Below are positions 1 to 10,687 of a stretch of 64,000 bases of DNA, piece after piece. A program made the position numbers and the translations under genes. The stretch lies in NCBI GenBank assembly GCA_050084515.1, contig CM114272.1, positions 29,698,001 to 29,762,000 on the forward strand, in the 5' to 3' direction. This stretch comes from Blasia pusilla (lineage: Eukaryota; Marchantiophyta; Marchantiopsida; Blasiales). The notes beneath the pieces are model-generated. The model was not told where the DNA came from and did not search any database. It saw only the letters and a program-made list of their open reading frames with translations. Every line of letters starts with the position of its first letter. Positions within the stretch are counted from its first letter, which is position 1.

Positions 1-1229
1 AGTGCAAAATTGAGAGTGATTGAAAAGAAATAAAGTAGTCTTTAATCTCAAGTCCTAGTAGGTATGTGCACACAATGCAGAGAGTGTCTATCTTATTCCA
101 GTCTCCATCACACACCAGAGTGCTTCATGAATGGTTCAACAGTCCTGCATGCAGATGGATGATTTCAAATTTGCCATTCAGCTATAGTAGGATGGAATCT
201 CCACTTTGAAGATTAGCATGTCAAGGGTTTGAAGCTCCCATGGGCCAAGGAGTCTTTCTGGAATTGTTCGCGAGTTGTGTCAATGAAGATCAATCTTTAG
301 ATGAGCATGAAACTACTTCAAGATGGAATAAACAAGAATGTCTATGGACAAGAACAACAAACTAGAATTCTTAGGCCCCATAGGTTGTCCTAGTTTTAAT
401 CCACACTATTATGAGAGGAGAGGGCGTCTTTTACAAAAGATTTCAAAGGAGAAGAATTTTGGACATGACACTCCAAGAATCACTTCATTTTGGATTGAGA
501 CCTTGCAAAAACACATGTTTGAAACATCTTGTAAACATTATTGGAAGTACAGTTACACAAGAAGCCAAGAAAGTTAGTGAATAGTTACGGCCTCTACAAG
601 TGCTCGTCATTTTTTTCCATGGCCATGGAGATTATCCATGAGTCCTATGCACCTATGTGTAAATTACTCTCTTCTCTACCTGTCGTAGAGGTCGCACATT
701 GGTTTCACATAAGATTGTTTGTGAAAATATGAGTAGATGGTTGTTTTGATCTATGTTTTAGGGGAGTAGTCTTTCACAAAATGTCCGAAATGTCTTAGGC
801 AACTTTTCCTTTGACACCGTCGCGACCATCCAACTAACAAATATTTAATTCTCTTTCTTTTATCCATTTAAACTTCTTTTATTAACTCCTAACTCACTTT
901 GGAAACCTAATTACCTGTTTACATAGATGTATTTCAATTTGATTTTATAAAGAATTAAAAAAAAAATGGATTAGGAGATTCATTGAGGAGAAAAAAAAAG
1001 GCATAAAATTACTTTGATCTTAAATTCTCAAAAAGTTGTATTTAATAGTAGATATGTTCTCCAAATCAATTAACATAAAACCAAGATAGGGCTCAAGTGG
1101 AAGTGAAGATTTCAAAAAAAATTCTTAAGAAGAGAAAAATAATAACGAGGATAATTTTTCCTAAGATAAATAGTTTAGATTAAAACTTAGACAACCTAGG
1201 GTGCTATATTATTCATTCACCTCTCAAAT
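1..1229. other. AT-rich spacer, no recognised gene
   Basis: The stretch is AT-rich with several A/T runs. Short open frames occur at 338-577 and 541-732 on the plus strand, but their products (79 and 63 residues) show no domain I recognise and lack a conserved partner in the window. I see no RNA gene or repeat here. The right edge is set by the first recognisable copia residues on the minus strand. Confidence 0.6.
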
Positions 1230-1757
1230 GTTGTGCTACCAAACATCAATGTGTTTCGTTCTTGAGTGATACACTTGGCCAAGTGAATTGCACTCTAGCT
1301 ATTATAATGCAATACACCTTAATTTTGAATTAATCCAAGCTTATTGATAAGCCTCCTTAGCCATATAGTCTCCGTCGTTGCCTCTATCGTTGCCATATAC
1401 TCTGCCTCTGCACTCGACCGCAACATAGTCTTCCGCCTTATAAAAGCACTTACCAATGCAAACAAATAATCTATAGTGTATCTTATCTTGTCCAAGTTTT
1501 TGGCAAAACAAAAATCCAAAAATCTTGTCATAGTTCCTCTTCTCTCATGTTCTCCATGAAAAATAATACCAACATCCTAGCCAACGTCCATAGTCCTCTT
1601 AAAATATCGAGGAATCAACTTTGCAACCTCCTCAGCGGTCCTTCCTTGAATCTGCTATATATCTATTAACCACACTCATAACATACAAGATGCCCGATTT
1701 GGTATGCATTATTGCATACATCAAACTTCCCACACCACTTACATAAGGGATAGTTGT
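1230..1757 (-). pseudogene. Ty1/copia pol, 3' part: end of RT and RNase H (split copy)
   Basis: Reading the minus strand from 1,750, the frame gives IPYVSGVGSLMYAI followed by SGILYVMSVVNRYIADS, the well-known plant copia block after the reverse-transcriptase palm. Then comes SSAEAEYMATIEATTETIWL (1,319-1,531), the RNase H motif with the AEAEY signature, and near 1,240 the tail HSRTKHIDV. Stops and a deletion between the two blocks show that it is dead. The upstream half of the same polyprotein lies at 20,311-20,900 on the same strand, so the two pieces are one element separated by the gypsy insertion G1. In this family the polyprotein would carry out replication of a Tnt1/Copia-type retrotransposon. 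Confidence 0.85.
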
Positions 1758-1882
1758 CATGTGCATACACATCGCTACACAACATACATTGTCATCACTG
1801 AACACACACACAAACACGCACGATCCCATACTAACTGATGGCATCCAAACAACAAGATAAGAAGTACCAAAATATCTCCAAT
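1755..1882 (-). repeat. G1 terminal repeat B, second copy (B2)
   Basis: This is about 128 bp reading ATTGGAGATATTTTGG to ATGACA on the minus strand. It is the outermost 3' sequence of G1 and touches the copia target directly. The same sequence recurs as B1 at 2,399-2,528, just after the polypurine tract. It follows repeat A2 without a gap. Its GACA end is the inverse of the TGTC start of repeat A, as expected of integrase-processed termini. Confidence 0.75.
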
Positions 1883-2398
1883 TAAATCAAGATCCAATTT
1901 CTCTCAATACCAGAGCTGTCAAATGTGTGCACTCTCACATGCCTCTCTCAATGTCAAATCAAACCCACTCTCCTAATGAGAGGCTTGGGTTACACACACA
2001 AGGCAAGCAAGACCATAGCTTTGTCGCCTCATGCCAAGAGGTTCAACAAAGAGAGAATGAGCTCTCAAGCTCTCTCTCCTTGAGGTATACCCCTCCCCTC
2101 CCCCAAGCTCTCTCCATGGTAACCTATGCTCCCAAGTCACCTCCTTGGCTCTTGACCTGATGTAGGAGGTCAAGGGCCACTTACCAAAAATATAAAGTTG
2201 ATCATATATGCAAAATGGTACTTACCTAAAATAGCAAGTTCCTCAATATGGCTCCAAATGAGCCGAAACGAAGGGGAAACATGCTCTCTCAGGTTTCCCA
2301 CGGCCTTAGCAAGCCATCCTCGACCTACTGAGCATGTCCTCCACTACTCACGAAGGCGCTCTACTAGATCTCATCGATCTATCCTAAAAGACGTGACA
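1883..2398 (-). repeat. G1 terminal repeat A, second copy (A2)
   Basis: This is a 516-bp sequence starting TGTCACGTCTTTTAGGATAG (minus strand, from 2,398) and ending GATTTA. It matches A1 of G1 (19,806-20,310), A1 of G2 (3,241-3,758) and A1 of G3 (52,828-53,340). It lies between B1 and B2. In the 5' copies A is followed by the leader sequence and not by B. Confidence 0.85.
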
Positions 2399-2528
2399 GT
2401 TGTCGTGCGCATACACATCGCTACACAACATACATCGTTATCATCGAACACACACACAAACATGCACGATCCCATGCTAACTCATGGCATACAAACAACG
2501 AGACAAGAAGTACCAAAATATCTCCAAT
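2399..2528 (-). repeat. G1 terminal repeat B, first copy (B1)
   Basis: This 130-bp copy of B lies between the polypurine tract and A2. It contains a TG-rich run and the block GTTGTGTAGCGATGTGTATG. The same block, in reverse orientation, opens the solo LTR at 24,207. The B1-A2 junction reads GACA-AC-TGTC, which resembles a junction of two processed element ends. Confidence 0.75.
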
Positions 2529-2546
2529 CGCCCCCCTAGCTGGGGG
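2529..2546 (-). promoter_or_regulatory. polypurine tract of G1
   Basis: On the minus strand the sequence CAGCTAGGGGGGCG directly precedes B1, and the same tract occurs at 62,386-62,399 in G3. Its position after the last coding codons fits the plus-strand primer site of an LTR retrotransposon. The spacing places the LTR-type boundary at the start of B and not at the start of A. Confidence 0.6.
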
Positions 2547-2699
2547 TTAGGTCCCTCTAACTCTAGATAGCCATCTATCCCTACCTACCATGACATACAT
2601 CTTTCGGACGCTAAGATCAAGAGGGCCAGGTGCTCATGTGGCCCGATTGTTAGTCGCCTTCTTGTCATCCATGTCACAGACACAAGTTAGAATGTAGAA

Positions 2700-3224
2700 A
2701 TACCTACACTATGTATATCTGGGACACATCCATTATCCCTGAGGAACCCTAGTGAGAGGTGGCGTCAAACATGCCATATGCCATCCTCTCGAACACCCAT
2801 CACAAACTAGCATACTGGTTGCACCACGAGCAAAACCACACAACATACATCGCAAGCTTGTAGGAACTACTGCAAAGCTCGGATAAATTGTACCATCAAT
2901 GTTCGGAAGATGACATGGCGCACAGTTACGCGCATGGTCCTTCCAAACCATACCATCGTGTCCCTCCAATAAGAGAACACTGGATGGAAAAACCTCACGC
3001 ACTCTCAAGATGGTGCGCCCTGCAGTCACATCCAACGTCGTGGGTGCCGTCTGCTGCAAGTAGACATAGTCTCCTTGATGAAACCTCCGGATAGTAGGTC
3101 GATAACCACCTCCCCAAATAGTCGCATACCTCAATGTATCGTGATGTTGCGCAATCTTAAAGTTCTCAAATGCCATCGGCATCACTCTCTGAAACAACTC
3201 AGCCCTTTGAGAACATCTTCGCAT
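2700..3224 (-). pseudogene. G1 integrase C-terminus with PHD finger
   Basis: An open frame of 163 residues begins inside the post-catalytic part of integrase (ELFQRVMPMAFENFKIAQ). It continues through a beta-rich stretch (GDYVYLQQTAPTTLDVTAGR, then RTILRVREVF and LLEGHDGMVWKDH) and ends in a PHD finger. The finger shows CMLCG, then MLVCDGCSRGWH and MACLTPP. After an in-frame stop at 2,733 it reads WMCPRY. The C4HC3 ligands are visible except the last Cys, which is Tyr here. G3 keeps that last Cys but has lost the one before it, so the ancestral protein probably had WMCPRC. G2 inserted at 3,240 removes the upstream integrase. PHD fingers read histone H3 tails, so a role in target choice is an inference. 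Confidence 0.8.
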
Positions 3225-3240
3225 CCATACATCAAGGTCA

Positions 3241-3758
3241 TGTCACGTCTTTTAGGATAGATCAATGAGATCTAGTAGAGCGCCTTTGTGAGTAGTGGAG
3301 GACATGGTGAGTAGGTCAAGGACGACCTGTTGAGGCCCCGAGAAACTTGAGAGAGCAAGTTTCCCCTTCCTTTCGGCTCATTTGGAGCCATATTGAGGAA
3401 CCTACTATTTTAGGTAAGTACCATTTTGAGTATATGATTGACTTTCTATTTTTTTTAAGTAACCCTTGACCCCCTACATCAGGTCAAGAGCCAAGGAGGT
3501 GACTTGGGAGCATAGGTTACCGTGGAGAGAGCTTGGGAGAGGGGAGGGATATACCTCAAGGAGAGAGAGCTTGAGAGCTCATTCTCTCTTTGTTAAACCT
3601 CTTGGCATGAGGCGGTAGAGCTATGGTCTTGCTTGCCTTGTGTGTGTAACCCAAGCCTCTCATTAGGAGAGTGGGTTTGGTTTGATATTGAGAGAGACAT
3701 GTGAGAGTGCACACATGTGAGAACTATGGTGTTGTAAGAGAGATTGGATCTTATTTTA
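3241..3758 (+). repeat. G2 terminal repeat A (5' copy)
   Basis: This 518-bp repeat runs from TGTCACGTCT to TTATTTTA and is then followed by CAAAGAGAGAATGAGTGAG. The same A-to-leader transition is present in G1 and G3. It contains GA-rich tracts and the imperfect palindrome AGGTCAAGAG/CTCTTGACCT around 3,460-3,500. I see no tRNA-iMet-type primer site of the TGGTATCAGAG form after it. Confidence 0.85.
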
Positions 3759-5466
3759 CAAAGAGAGAATGAGTGAGTGAGAGAGCTTCATGGGGGAGCT
3801 CGCTGGTTGCTCAATATTTGGTGCAGGTTGGAGGGCCGTGTTCCTTGCTTCATGGCTCATGGGAGTGCTCACCAGAGCAAGAGCCGTACGAGTTTGCTGT
3901 TTTGCTTTGCTGATTTTTTGTACGGGAGAGTGGCACTCGAAAGCGCTGCCCAATTTTTTATAGGAATTGAGTATGGGGGCGGATTGCTCCATGCCGATGC
4001 TCTTGGGATCACCATGAAGCTTGTTGATTTGTGTTCTCATAGGTTTTAGATTTTTGTTGGGAGAAATTAGTGCGGAAGCGCTGCCAAATTTTGTGTAGGA
4101 GAAAGAGACATTGGGCTTTACAATAGTCCCCGTAAATTTTTACTGGAATGCTTAATTCAAAATATTTTTGAGAGTGTCTTAGATCATGAAGATGTACATG
4201 TTGTGCAATAAACAATGCGCAATTTGGAGTTGCGAGCAAAACGTTATGATCAATCTTGCAAAATTGCCTTTGCTAGGCAGTTTAGGGTTAAATTGTTCAA
4301 ACCCTAAACCAGCCGCCGCGCCGGCGGCCATCGCCGTCATAGTCACCATCAACCGTCTGCCATCAATGGTCAACCATCACCGTCTATGGTCAACCGTCAC
4401 CATCAATGGTCAACCGTCCACTGTCCACCGTCGGCCGCCGCCGCCGCCTAGCGCTGCTCAGAGCTGCGTTCGGCCGTTGTCCACCCTTGGTTGCCATTGC
4501 CGCCATTACGGAGTGGAGGGTCTTCCAAGACAAATGTTGATTCTCTGACTTGCGCCGCCACCATGTACTTTGTTTGTCCGCCACCGTCATGGCAGTTTCA
4601 TCATCAATCAGTGATGGAAGGTGACCTTGGGTAATGGTGTTTAAGTTTTCATTGCATGCTGCTATGTTGTGATTGGTAGCCGCTCGACGATGATCAAGTA
4701 CCGTGCCATGATGCCCGTAGCCACAACGGGCCGCCAATTTCGGTGTTGTGATGCCTGAAGCCGCAATGCATTGCCGATTGCCGTGCCGTGATACGCGTAG
4801 CCGCAACGCGCTGCCGATTGCCGCTCTGTGCCGCTCGTGGCCGCACCGCACCGTCTCAATCGCGGAGCCGCTCCTTCACTAAGGAGGAAAGTGTTTGAAT
4901 TGCTGATTGAGGAGGGTATGCCGCTAGGTGCAAAACCCCATTCTCAAGTGCCGTGCCATTTGTAGCCGTTCCATGCCGCCAGTGCCGCACCAGACCGCTA
5001 GACCTGCACCGCACATCGAGGAGGTTTGAGCAACGTCAGTACGAGAGGAGTACAACTTTCTGATTGGAGGAGTTGTCCTCATGACCGAGTTGGGGTCAAG
5101 ATTTTCAGTTGTCGAGGAGCAACATCGACATTATTTTCAGGTTACCCATTCTGGTCTCTTACCGTGCACGTGTGAGAAATTTTCGGGTATTGGGAAGTTA
5201 TTTGGGATATTGGGTTTCGTGCTGATGCTGAGAGCATCAATGATGTATGGGTTTAGGGGACATAGACGTGTGTAGGATGTCAAAGTTGAGGATGGTTTGT
5301 CGATGAGACGATAGATCAATTGATTTGCTGCATCACGTTGCTTGTTGCTGCACAGCACACGTCTCAGTGAGGGAGTGTAGATTGAGTGCCGTATGTTTAG
5401 TTTTAGTGATTAAGGGACTACTTGCGAGATTGAGAGTGATCGTGTGAGAGGGGCACGAGGGCCATC
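3759..5466 (+). other. G2 untranslated leader
   Basis: This stretch of about 1.7 kb lies between repeat A and gag and is conserved in position in G1 (18,135-19,805) and G3 (53,341-54,947). It holds a cluster of diverged repeats of the form GGTCAACCATCACC (4,340-4,430). A CG-rich section built on GCCGC/GCCGCAAC units follows (4,280-5,000), and then a stretch similar among copies up to gag. Short open frames occur but are not conserved in frame between the copies. A long structured leader could act in packaging or translation control, but nothing in the sequence proves this. Confidence 0.6.
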
Positions 5467-6790
5467 ACGGTGTCCTTTCGGGATTTTGAGAGGCGAGGTA
5501 GTGGACCTAAGAGTAGCTCTGGAGGGTTTACCCGGAGTGGTGCAAGGTTTCAAGGGTCTCCACGTGAGAGACCACCTCGATCTCCTTCTGTGTCATCTTC
5601 AAAAAAGGGGGAGCGTGTATAGGAGTGTATTAGTGATCCAGCGTACACATTGAGTGTTCCTACCACTTGGGCGTACGAGATGGACGACCGTGGTAGAGGA
5701 CCGCGTAGGTTTTTGGGTGTTGTAGGCACTACAGCGCTACACAACTTCATTGCGGTGATAGGAGTGTATTAGGAGAACTCATGGTAATCATCCATGGGCG
5801 CCCCCTCTAAATGCTGGAACATAACGTTCCACGCTGTATACGGGTTGAACTCTCTAGAGTTCCTAGCCCATTGTAAGTCACACCAACTCCTAGAGGGGGG
5901 CGCCCATGGATGATTACCATGAGTTCTCCCACACATATGCCCAAGAGATTGAGGCATGGTAACTCTACTATGACCCACACTATGTGTCATCGACGGGCGG
6001 TTCCCAGATGAGGAAGAGGAGTCAAGAGAGGCTACTTCCTCTTCCACTAGTGATGTATTAGGAGGGATCACTCGCACTAGAGCAGTTGCACTATCTAGTC
6101 GGGTTCAACCCAGGTTCAACCCCATGGTTGAGTTCTTCGCTCAATTGAGGGCGAGCTACCAAGGGGTATGGATGGAGAAGTTGCGGAGCATCCACGAATT
6201 CCAGAGGCGCCCAGGTAAGATTTTGCATGAGGCTTATACTCACTTGGGCCGGTTGATCAACGTCACTCAGGGGGTGATAGAGGCTCAGGCTATCCATTCA
6301 TGGTACGCGATGCTGGATTGGACCCTGCGGACACGGGTGCGGGAGGAGGTGCTTCTTATGAACACCTCCCTTACGTTGCGAGATGTTTTTTGGACCTCCG
6401 AGAACATTGAGCGCAACATGGTGGAGGAGAGCGTAGCCACCATGGGTTTTGGGCGAGAGCAGTCATGATTGTCCGCACCACCAGTGCAACAACCTGGACT
6501 CGGAGATAGGTTGACTGTGGCACCTCGAGCTTACGGAGGATACTGGGAGGCCGTGCCACAGAGACCTGCGCCTTCATATGCGGCTCAATAGCAGCCGCCT
6601 ATGATTACTTGTTGGTCATGTGGTGGAGCCCATTATCAGCGCGATTGCACTTGTTAGGGTCATGGATGTATGCCTCAGCATGGCGGAGGAGATGGTGCTG
6701 CACCAAGAGGTTATCGGTATGACTATTGTCAGAGGTATTGTCACACACGCACTAGGTGTTTCACTTTACACCCAGAGTTACGTGCGGACC
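5467..6790 (+). pseudogene. G2 gag with two zinc knuckles
   Basis: The region corresponds to the G3 gag that begins at 54,948, but the start codon has become ACG. It carries an Arg/Ser-rich N-terminus (SFRDFERRGSGPKSS). A block at 5,772-5,891 is inverted relative to G1 and G3. After it comes the Ty3-type capsid helix region MVEFFAQLRASYQGVWMEKL (6,124-6,468) with ILHEAYTHLGRLINVTQGV. Two zinc knuckles follow at 6,610-6,790: CWSCGGAHYQRDC (CX2CX3HX4C) and CDYCQRYCHTRTRC-like. In this family gag forms the particle and the knuckles bind the RNA. Several stops interrupt the frame. Confidence 0.75.
5772..5931. repeat. 120-bp inversion with 41-bp inverted arms inside G2 gag
   Basis: The block 5,772-5,891 is the reverse complement of the matching gag sequence of G3 (around 55,245-55,365). 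About 41 bp of it is repeated in the normal orientation at 5,891-5,931, leaving a hairpin with arms centred on GGGCGCCCCCTC and GAGGGGGCGCCC. The result stops the gag frame. It looks like a fold-back event during reverse transcription or repair. Confidence 0.8.
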
Positions 6791-7377
6791 GAGGTAACCT
6801 ATGCTTCCAGAGAGGGCACCAAAGCGAGTAGTCGGTCCGTGTGGGCCTAGAAATCGTGCACCATGTGTTGCTGTTGTGGGAGGAGGAGCTAGAGTTGCCC
6901 GACATGGTGGTGGATCTACCTGTGGAGGAGGTAGAGTCCCACCACCTAGATGCGTCGAAGGAGACACTGGGTGTGAGTCTGGGATGGCAGCTCAGATACA
7001 TCAGCTACACAAGCAGATTGCTGCTATGGCATTGAGGTAACCCGATGCCGGATCCATGGCATCGACATCATATGGAGCATCCAGAGATATGGAGGATCTT
7101 GGTTGGATGTACTAGGTTGCCCAGATGGAGGCCGCCATAGTTGTGACGCTTGGAGCAGCCGCAGAGTTGGATCCACAGTGAGGGGAAGCCAGGAAGCAAA
7201 CCATGCTTCCTCAGTCTCTCACGTTGTGTGAGGCGATGAGGACCCCATCGATGGGTCATGATCAGAGTTCTGGAGAGTTGGTGATGTTGTTGGTGTGCAG
7301 GCACGGAGGGCAATGGGAGAAGCGAGTGCGATGACTCCTATTTTTGATGCTCAGGAGGGGCATATGTCAAGCACGAG

Positions 7378-8323
7378 GTGGCCACCGTTGTGTATTGGGC
7401 TCCTTTATTTTCTACTTCCGATGTTATGACGTTGGGAGGTACGCCCGCCAAGGTTTTTCGGCTGGCCGCTACGCTATGTGAGCGTGGAGTCAGAGTTCTT
7501 GCATCACGTTTAGAGGTGATTGCAGAGGAGGTGATGGACCTACCCTTGGAGCGGATGCTAGGGCCGTCCACGTCAGATTCATGGCAGGCTGTGGTTGCTA
7601 GGATGGCGGAGATGCCCGCTAGACTCGCGATAGAGTGTGCCATGGCTTCTCTTGGTGTTGTTTTGTTGGACAACCAGGGAGAGGTCTTCCTGTTGGTGAG
7701 TCCACGAGGTAGAGCTTTTAGTCTGCCTTGCGTCTTGTTGGATTTAGGAGCGAAACCCCTGATGTTGGGAAAAGCGTCATTCAGAGGATTGGGCTTGAGG
7801 AGAGCCAATGTGGAGCGTTGTCCATTCCAGATATAGACATCCTTGGAGTACCACACAATATATCATCCGACAAGAAGTCGTGGTGAGGATTTTCCCGGGA
7901 CATCCTATATATGAGTTCTTGGTGCGAGCCAAGGTGATAGTGATTGATGCAGAGTCCTACGACGTCTTGGTTGGTGGAGTAGTGTTATACCCAATGAGGA
8001 TTTCTCTGGATTATTGGGAGAAGTTAGCGTCCTCCAGACTAGGATGGCATTCAGGTGATGGGCGCCTTAGCTCATTACCCATTCGATTCAAAGGTGATGT
8101 GATCGAGCCACGGCGAGGAGAGATGGCGACCTTAGCAGCATTTAGCAGTGCCATCACTTGGCCTAGTGTCTTCATTGAGGGACATGTCCATGCGGAGGAT
8201 ACTCCCGTTCCTAAAATTTCTATGGAGAGGAGTGTCATGGTAGCCGCATCAATCCGTGGAGGAGAGGTGTTACTTTGGGGCTTGACTGAGGAGCTTCAAC
8301 GCTTAGCCACTGAGCATGTATAG
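7378..8323 (+). pseudogene. G2 aspartic protease region
   Basis: Two overlapping open frames (7,378-7,836 and 7,808-8,323) cover the protease. The substrate-cleft motif is LLDLGAKPLMLGKASF, which corresponds to LLDSGAQPLMLGKASF in G1 and G3, so the DSG triad has become DLG. A stretch VRAKVIVIDAESYDVLVGG follows, like the second half of retropepsins. The family's enzyme cuts the gag-pol polyprotein. With Ser to Leu next to the catalytic Asp and a frameshift near 7,830, this copy is probably inactive. The ORF then leads into the methyltransferase without a clear boundary. Confidence 0.75.
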
Positions 8324-8447
8324 ACCGCGTGGAGCGAGACGTTTGCACTAGAGTGTGACGGGTTAGAGGAACCCAAGGTAGGCAAGAGTGCTGCTATGAC
8401 CCCTTTGGATACCACCTCGATTGTGTGGTGCATCCCAGAGGAGGGTA

Positions 8448-9400
8448 TTCAGGTGTTGGATCTCTTTGGAGGGATAAACACTAGGTTAGTTGCTATTTAG
8501 CACGCTGGAGTGCGCGTGCAGAAGTACTTGTATGTGGAGATTGATGATGTTGCGAGGCGCGCTTCACTTCATCATATGGCGTAATTACGCCTCCGTTTTC
8601 CCTACTTGTTGTATGCGTCCACCATTCAGGGTTACCAGAGCTCCCTACCAAGGGACATTTCATTGTTGGGGGCGTAGGACTTGGAGCGGGTAGGGACCAT
8701 AGACTTGGTCATTGCTGGTTGGCCATGTCAGGGCCAATCGAGTGCTAAACGAGATAGCGGATTTGTTGACTCTCGGTCGAGGTTGTTTGGGGAGATGATG
8801 TGGATCTTGCGACACTTGGAGGAGCATGAGTCTCCTTCTCTAGCATACATTATGGAGAATGTGCCGAATTTGGGCGATTCAAGGTCTCGCGTGGTGACGA
8901 GTGCACATCAGGTGCATGCATGGATTGTCCCGACAGTATTTTTGGATGCGGCGAGTATAGGTTCTAGAGCACACCGCCCGCGTCTTTGGTGGACCAACTT
9001 GGTGCCACATGAGGTTTTGCAGAGGGCGTATGTGAGAGTGGAGCGTCCCTCCTATTTGTTGGTGGATTCCATTCTGGATCTAGGTCGTTGATCACAGGCA
9101 GTGAGGCACGATGATCAACTGCCATTGAGTGTGATCAACAAGATTGGCATGCCACGGGCAACCTTTCCCACATTTGTGAGTTTTCCTGCTTCCTATGCAT
9201 TCAAGGAGGCCAGACCTAGCTTGGTGTGGGATGACCAGGTATAGAGGTTGGAGCCCAACGCCTACGAGTGAGAGCAAGCGATGGGATTCCCCATAGGAGT
9301 GATAGCAACACCGTCACTATCAGAGGCGATGTCATGTCTTGGGTCAGGAAATGGACCTAAACTGCTTGACATGGATTTTCATCTTAGGATTAGCTAAGCA
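8448..9400 (+). pseudogene. G2 C5-cytosine DNA methyltransferase domain
   Basis: The domain lies between protease and RT. The motifs in order are: motif I, IQVLDLFGGINT, the AdoMet-binding DLFGG loop (from 8,448); motif II, YLYVEIDDVARR; motif IV, DLVIAGWPCQGQSS, with the PCQ catalytic cysteine; motif VI, YIMENVPNLGDSR, with the ENV triad; motif VIII, GSRAHRPRLWWTNL; target-recognition-like sequence RVERPSYLLVDSILDLGR; motif IX/X, EQAMGFPIGV and MDLNCLTWI near 9,275-9,390. The largest intact piece is 8,681-9,091. Stops occur at about 8,500, 8,583 and 9,091 and after. These enzymes transfer a methyl group to carbon 5 of cytosine. All catalytic motifs are readable in this copy even though the frame is broken. 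Confidence 0.9.
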
Positions 9401-9572
9401 GCGTCGTTTGAGGATGCGAGAGTTCACAACTGTTGCATCGGTGAGCCCCATGCCTACCGAGACGGTTGAGGCAGTGACTAGGGGCGAGACCCGAGGAGAT
9501 CAACACACCAAAGGTGATAGGGAGAGACGCCCTTGGACTTCTTGGGATATTTTACGAGTACGCCAGGAGATG

Positions 9573-10580
9573 TGTCGCGCCCCTACTCTCCTTGAATGTC
9601 AATCTTTATTGTTGCGGAAGCATACGTTCAGTAGGACACGATCTCATCGCCGATCTGCACCCAAACACGCACTCTCGTTAGTCGGGTCTAGGCCAACCAG
9701 CGTTCCAACCCACCGAGTTCTCAACTCGGCGTCTCATCAAGCTCAACCTACCTTACTTCTTAGTTTCCAAAACATGGCAAGTCCTTCAAGACTTGGAACA
9801 GACTTCCTGATTAGTCCAGGAACCTAAAACGGCACTTGCGCCCCTAGCAATCCCAACTGTTCAACGGACCTCGTGTGAGTTCCTAACCGAGACCCAAGTA
9901 ATTGAGTCGCGGGGTGAAATCCAAGAGGGATGTCTAAAATTGCCTCCATAGACTTGGTTCAGGTTTTCCAACCCAACCCCAAACTCTCGATCCGTTCCAT
10001 GCCCTTGAGCCGCCCCGTGGCGCCAAAAGTGGGGTTTGAGTTCCAAGCACTCTCACAGACCTTCCCCGTTACTAGTACTTCTAGGGTTCTCCAATAAACC
10101 CCCCCCCCCTGTTTGGAAAAGGAGAGTCGGGCCCTTCGTTGTGGCCCTCAACCCGACTCTACTTACAATTGTTTCTGGGTTATTTCTCAGCCGCTGCTCA
10201 TGCGTTTGCAGACATCTTAAGTATGTCTGAACTGTCTTTCCATAAGTCTTCCAACGCACCCTTGTTCGATCCAAAAAAATCTTGGCGCTAAAAGTTATGG
10301 CCATAAATACAGTCAAAAACTCTCAAACGCAAGTGGCGTTCCAAATCGGGATTCTTCCTTTGGCAACCCACTTCCTAGACTCAACTCCTTTCAAGTCTTG
10401 TTCCGCGTTTGGTCCAGGTTTCTCAGTTATGACCATAACATCTGAAATGCAAAGCCTCGCTTGCATCTCGTCTCTTGTCTCTTCTTCGAGACCATTCCAA
10501 CGCGCAAACCATCTTAGTGTGAGCCCGCTAATGTTCCGATGTTCCGCTTTGGCACTCGTTTGGTCATGAGGGTCGCGACA
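9573..10580. mobile_element. solo LTR, 1,008 bp, in G2
   Basis: The insertion starts TGTCGCGCCCC and ends GGTCGCGACA, so TGTCGCG and CGCGACA are perfect inverted ends. It is flanked on both sides by AGATG (9,568-9,572 and 10,581-10,585). Removing it restores the G1/G3-like sequence CAGGAGATG-AGCCACAAC. It has no coding region and contains a C10-type run near 10,097-10,111. Size, TG...CA ends and the 5-bp target duplication identify a recombined LTR of another retrotransposon family, unrelated in sequence to repeats A and B. Orientation is not decided. Confidence 0.9.
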
Positions 10581-10687
10581 AGATGATAGCCACAACATCG
10601 AGCATGGTTACGGTTATTGCACGTGGAGATGAGAGCTTGCAATTGGCTGCAGGAGAGCAGTCAAGTTTGATTGTAGGAGATGGGGTT

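Noticed and set aside
338-732. Two overlapping ORFs near the left edge
   Set aside because: The products have no motif, no conserved partner and plant-spacer composition, so I do not call genes.
2888-3260. Plus-strand ORFs over the G1 PHD region
   Set aside because: They are shadows of the minus-strand integrase/PHD frame.
3771-3830. Primer binding site for a tRNA after repeat A
   Set aside because: No complement to a common plant tRNA 3' end (for example TGGTATCAGAG) is present next to A, so the primer remains unknown.
4186-4859. Several ORFs of 60-150 residues in the CG-rich leader of G2
   Set aside because: The frames follow the GCCGC and TCAACC repeats and are not kept in G1 or G3.
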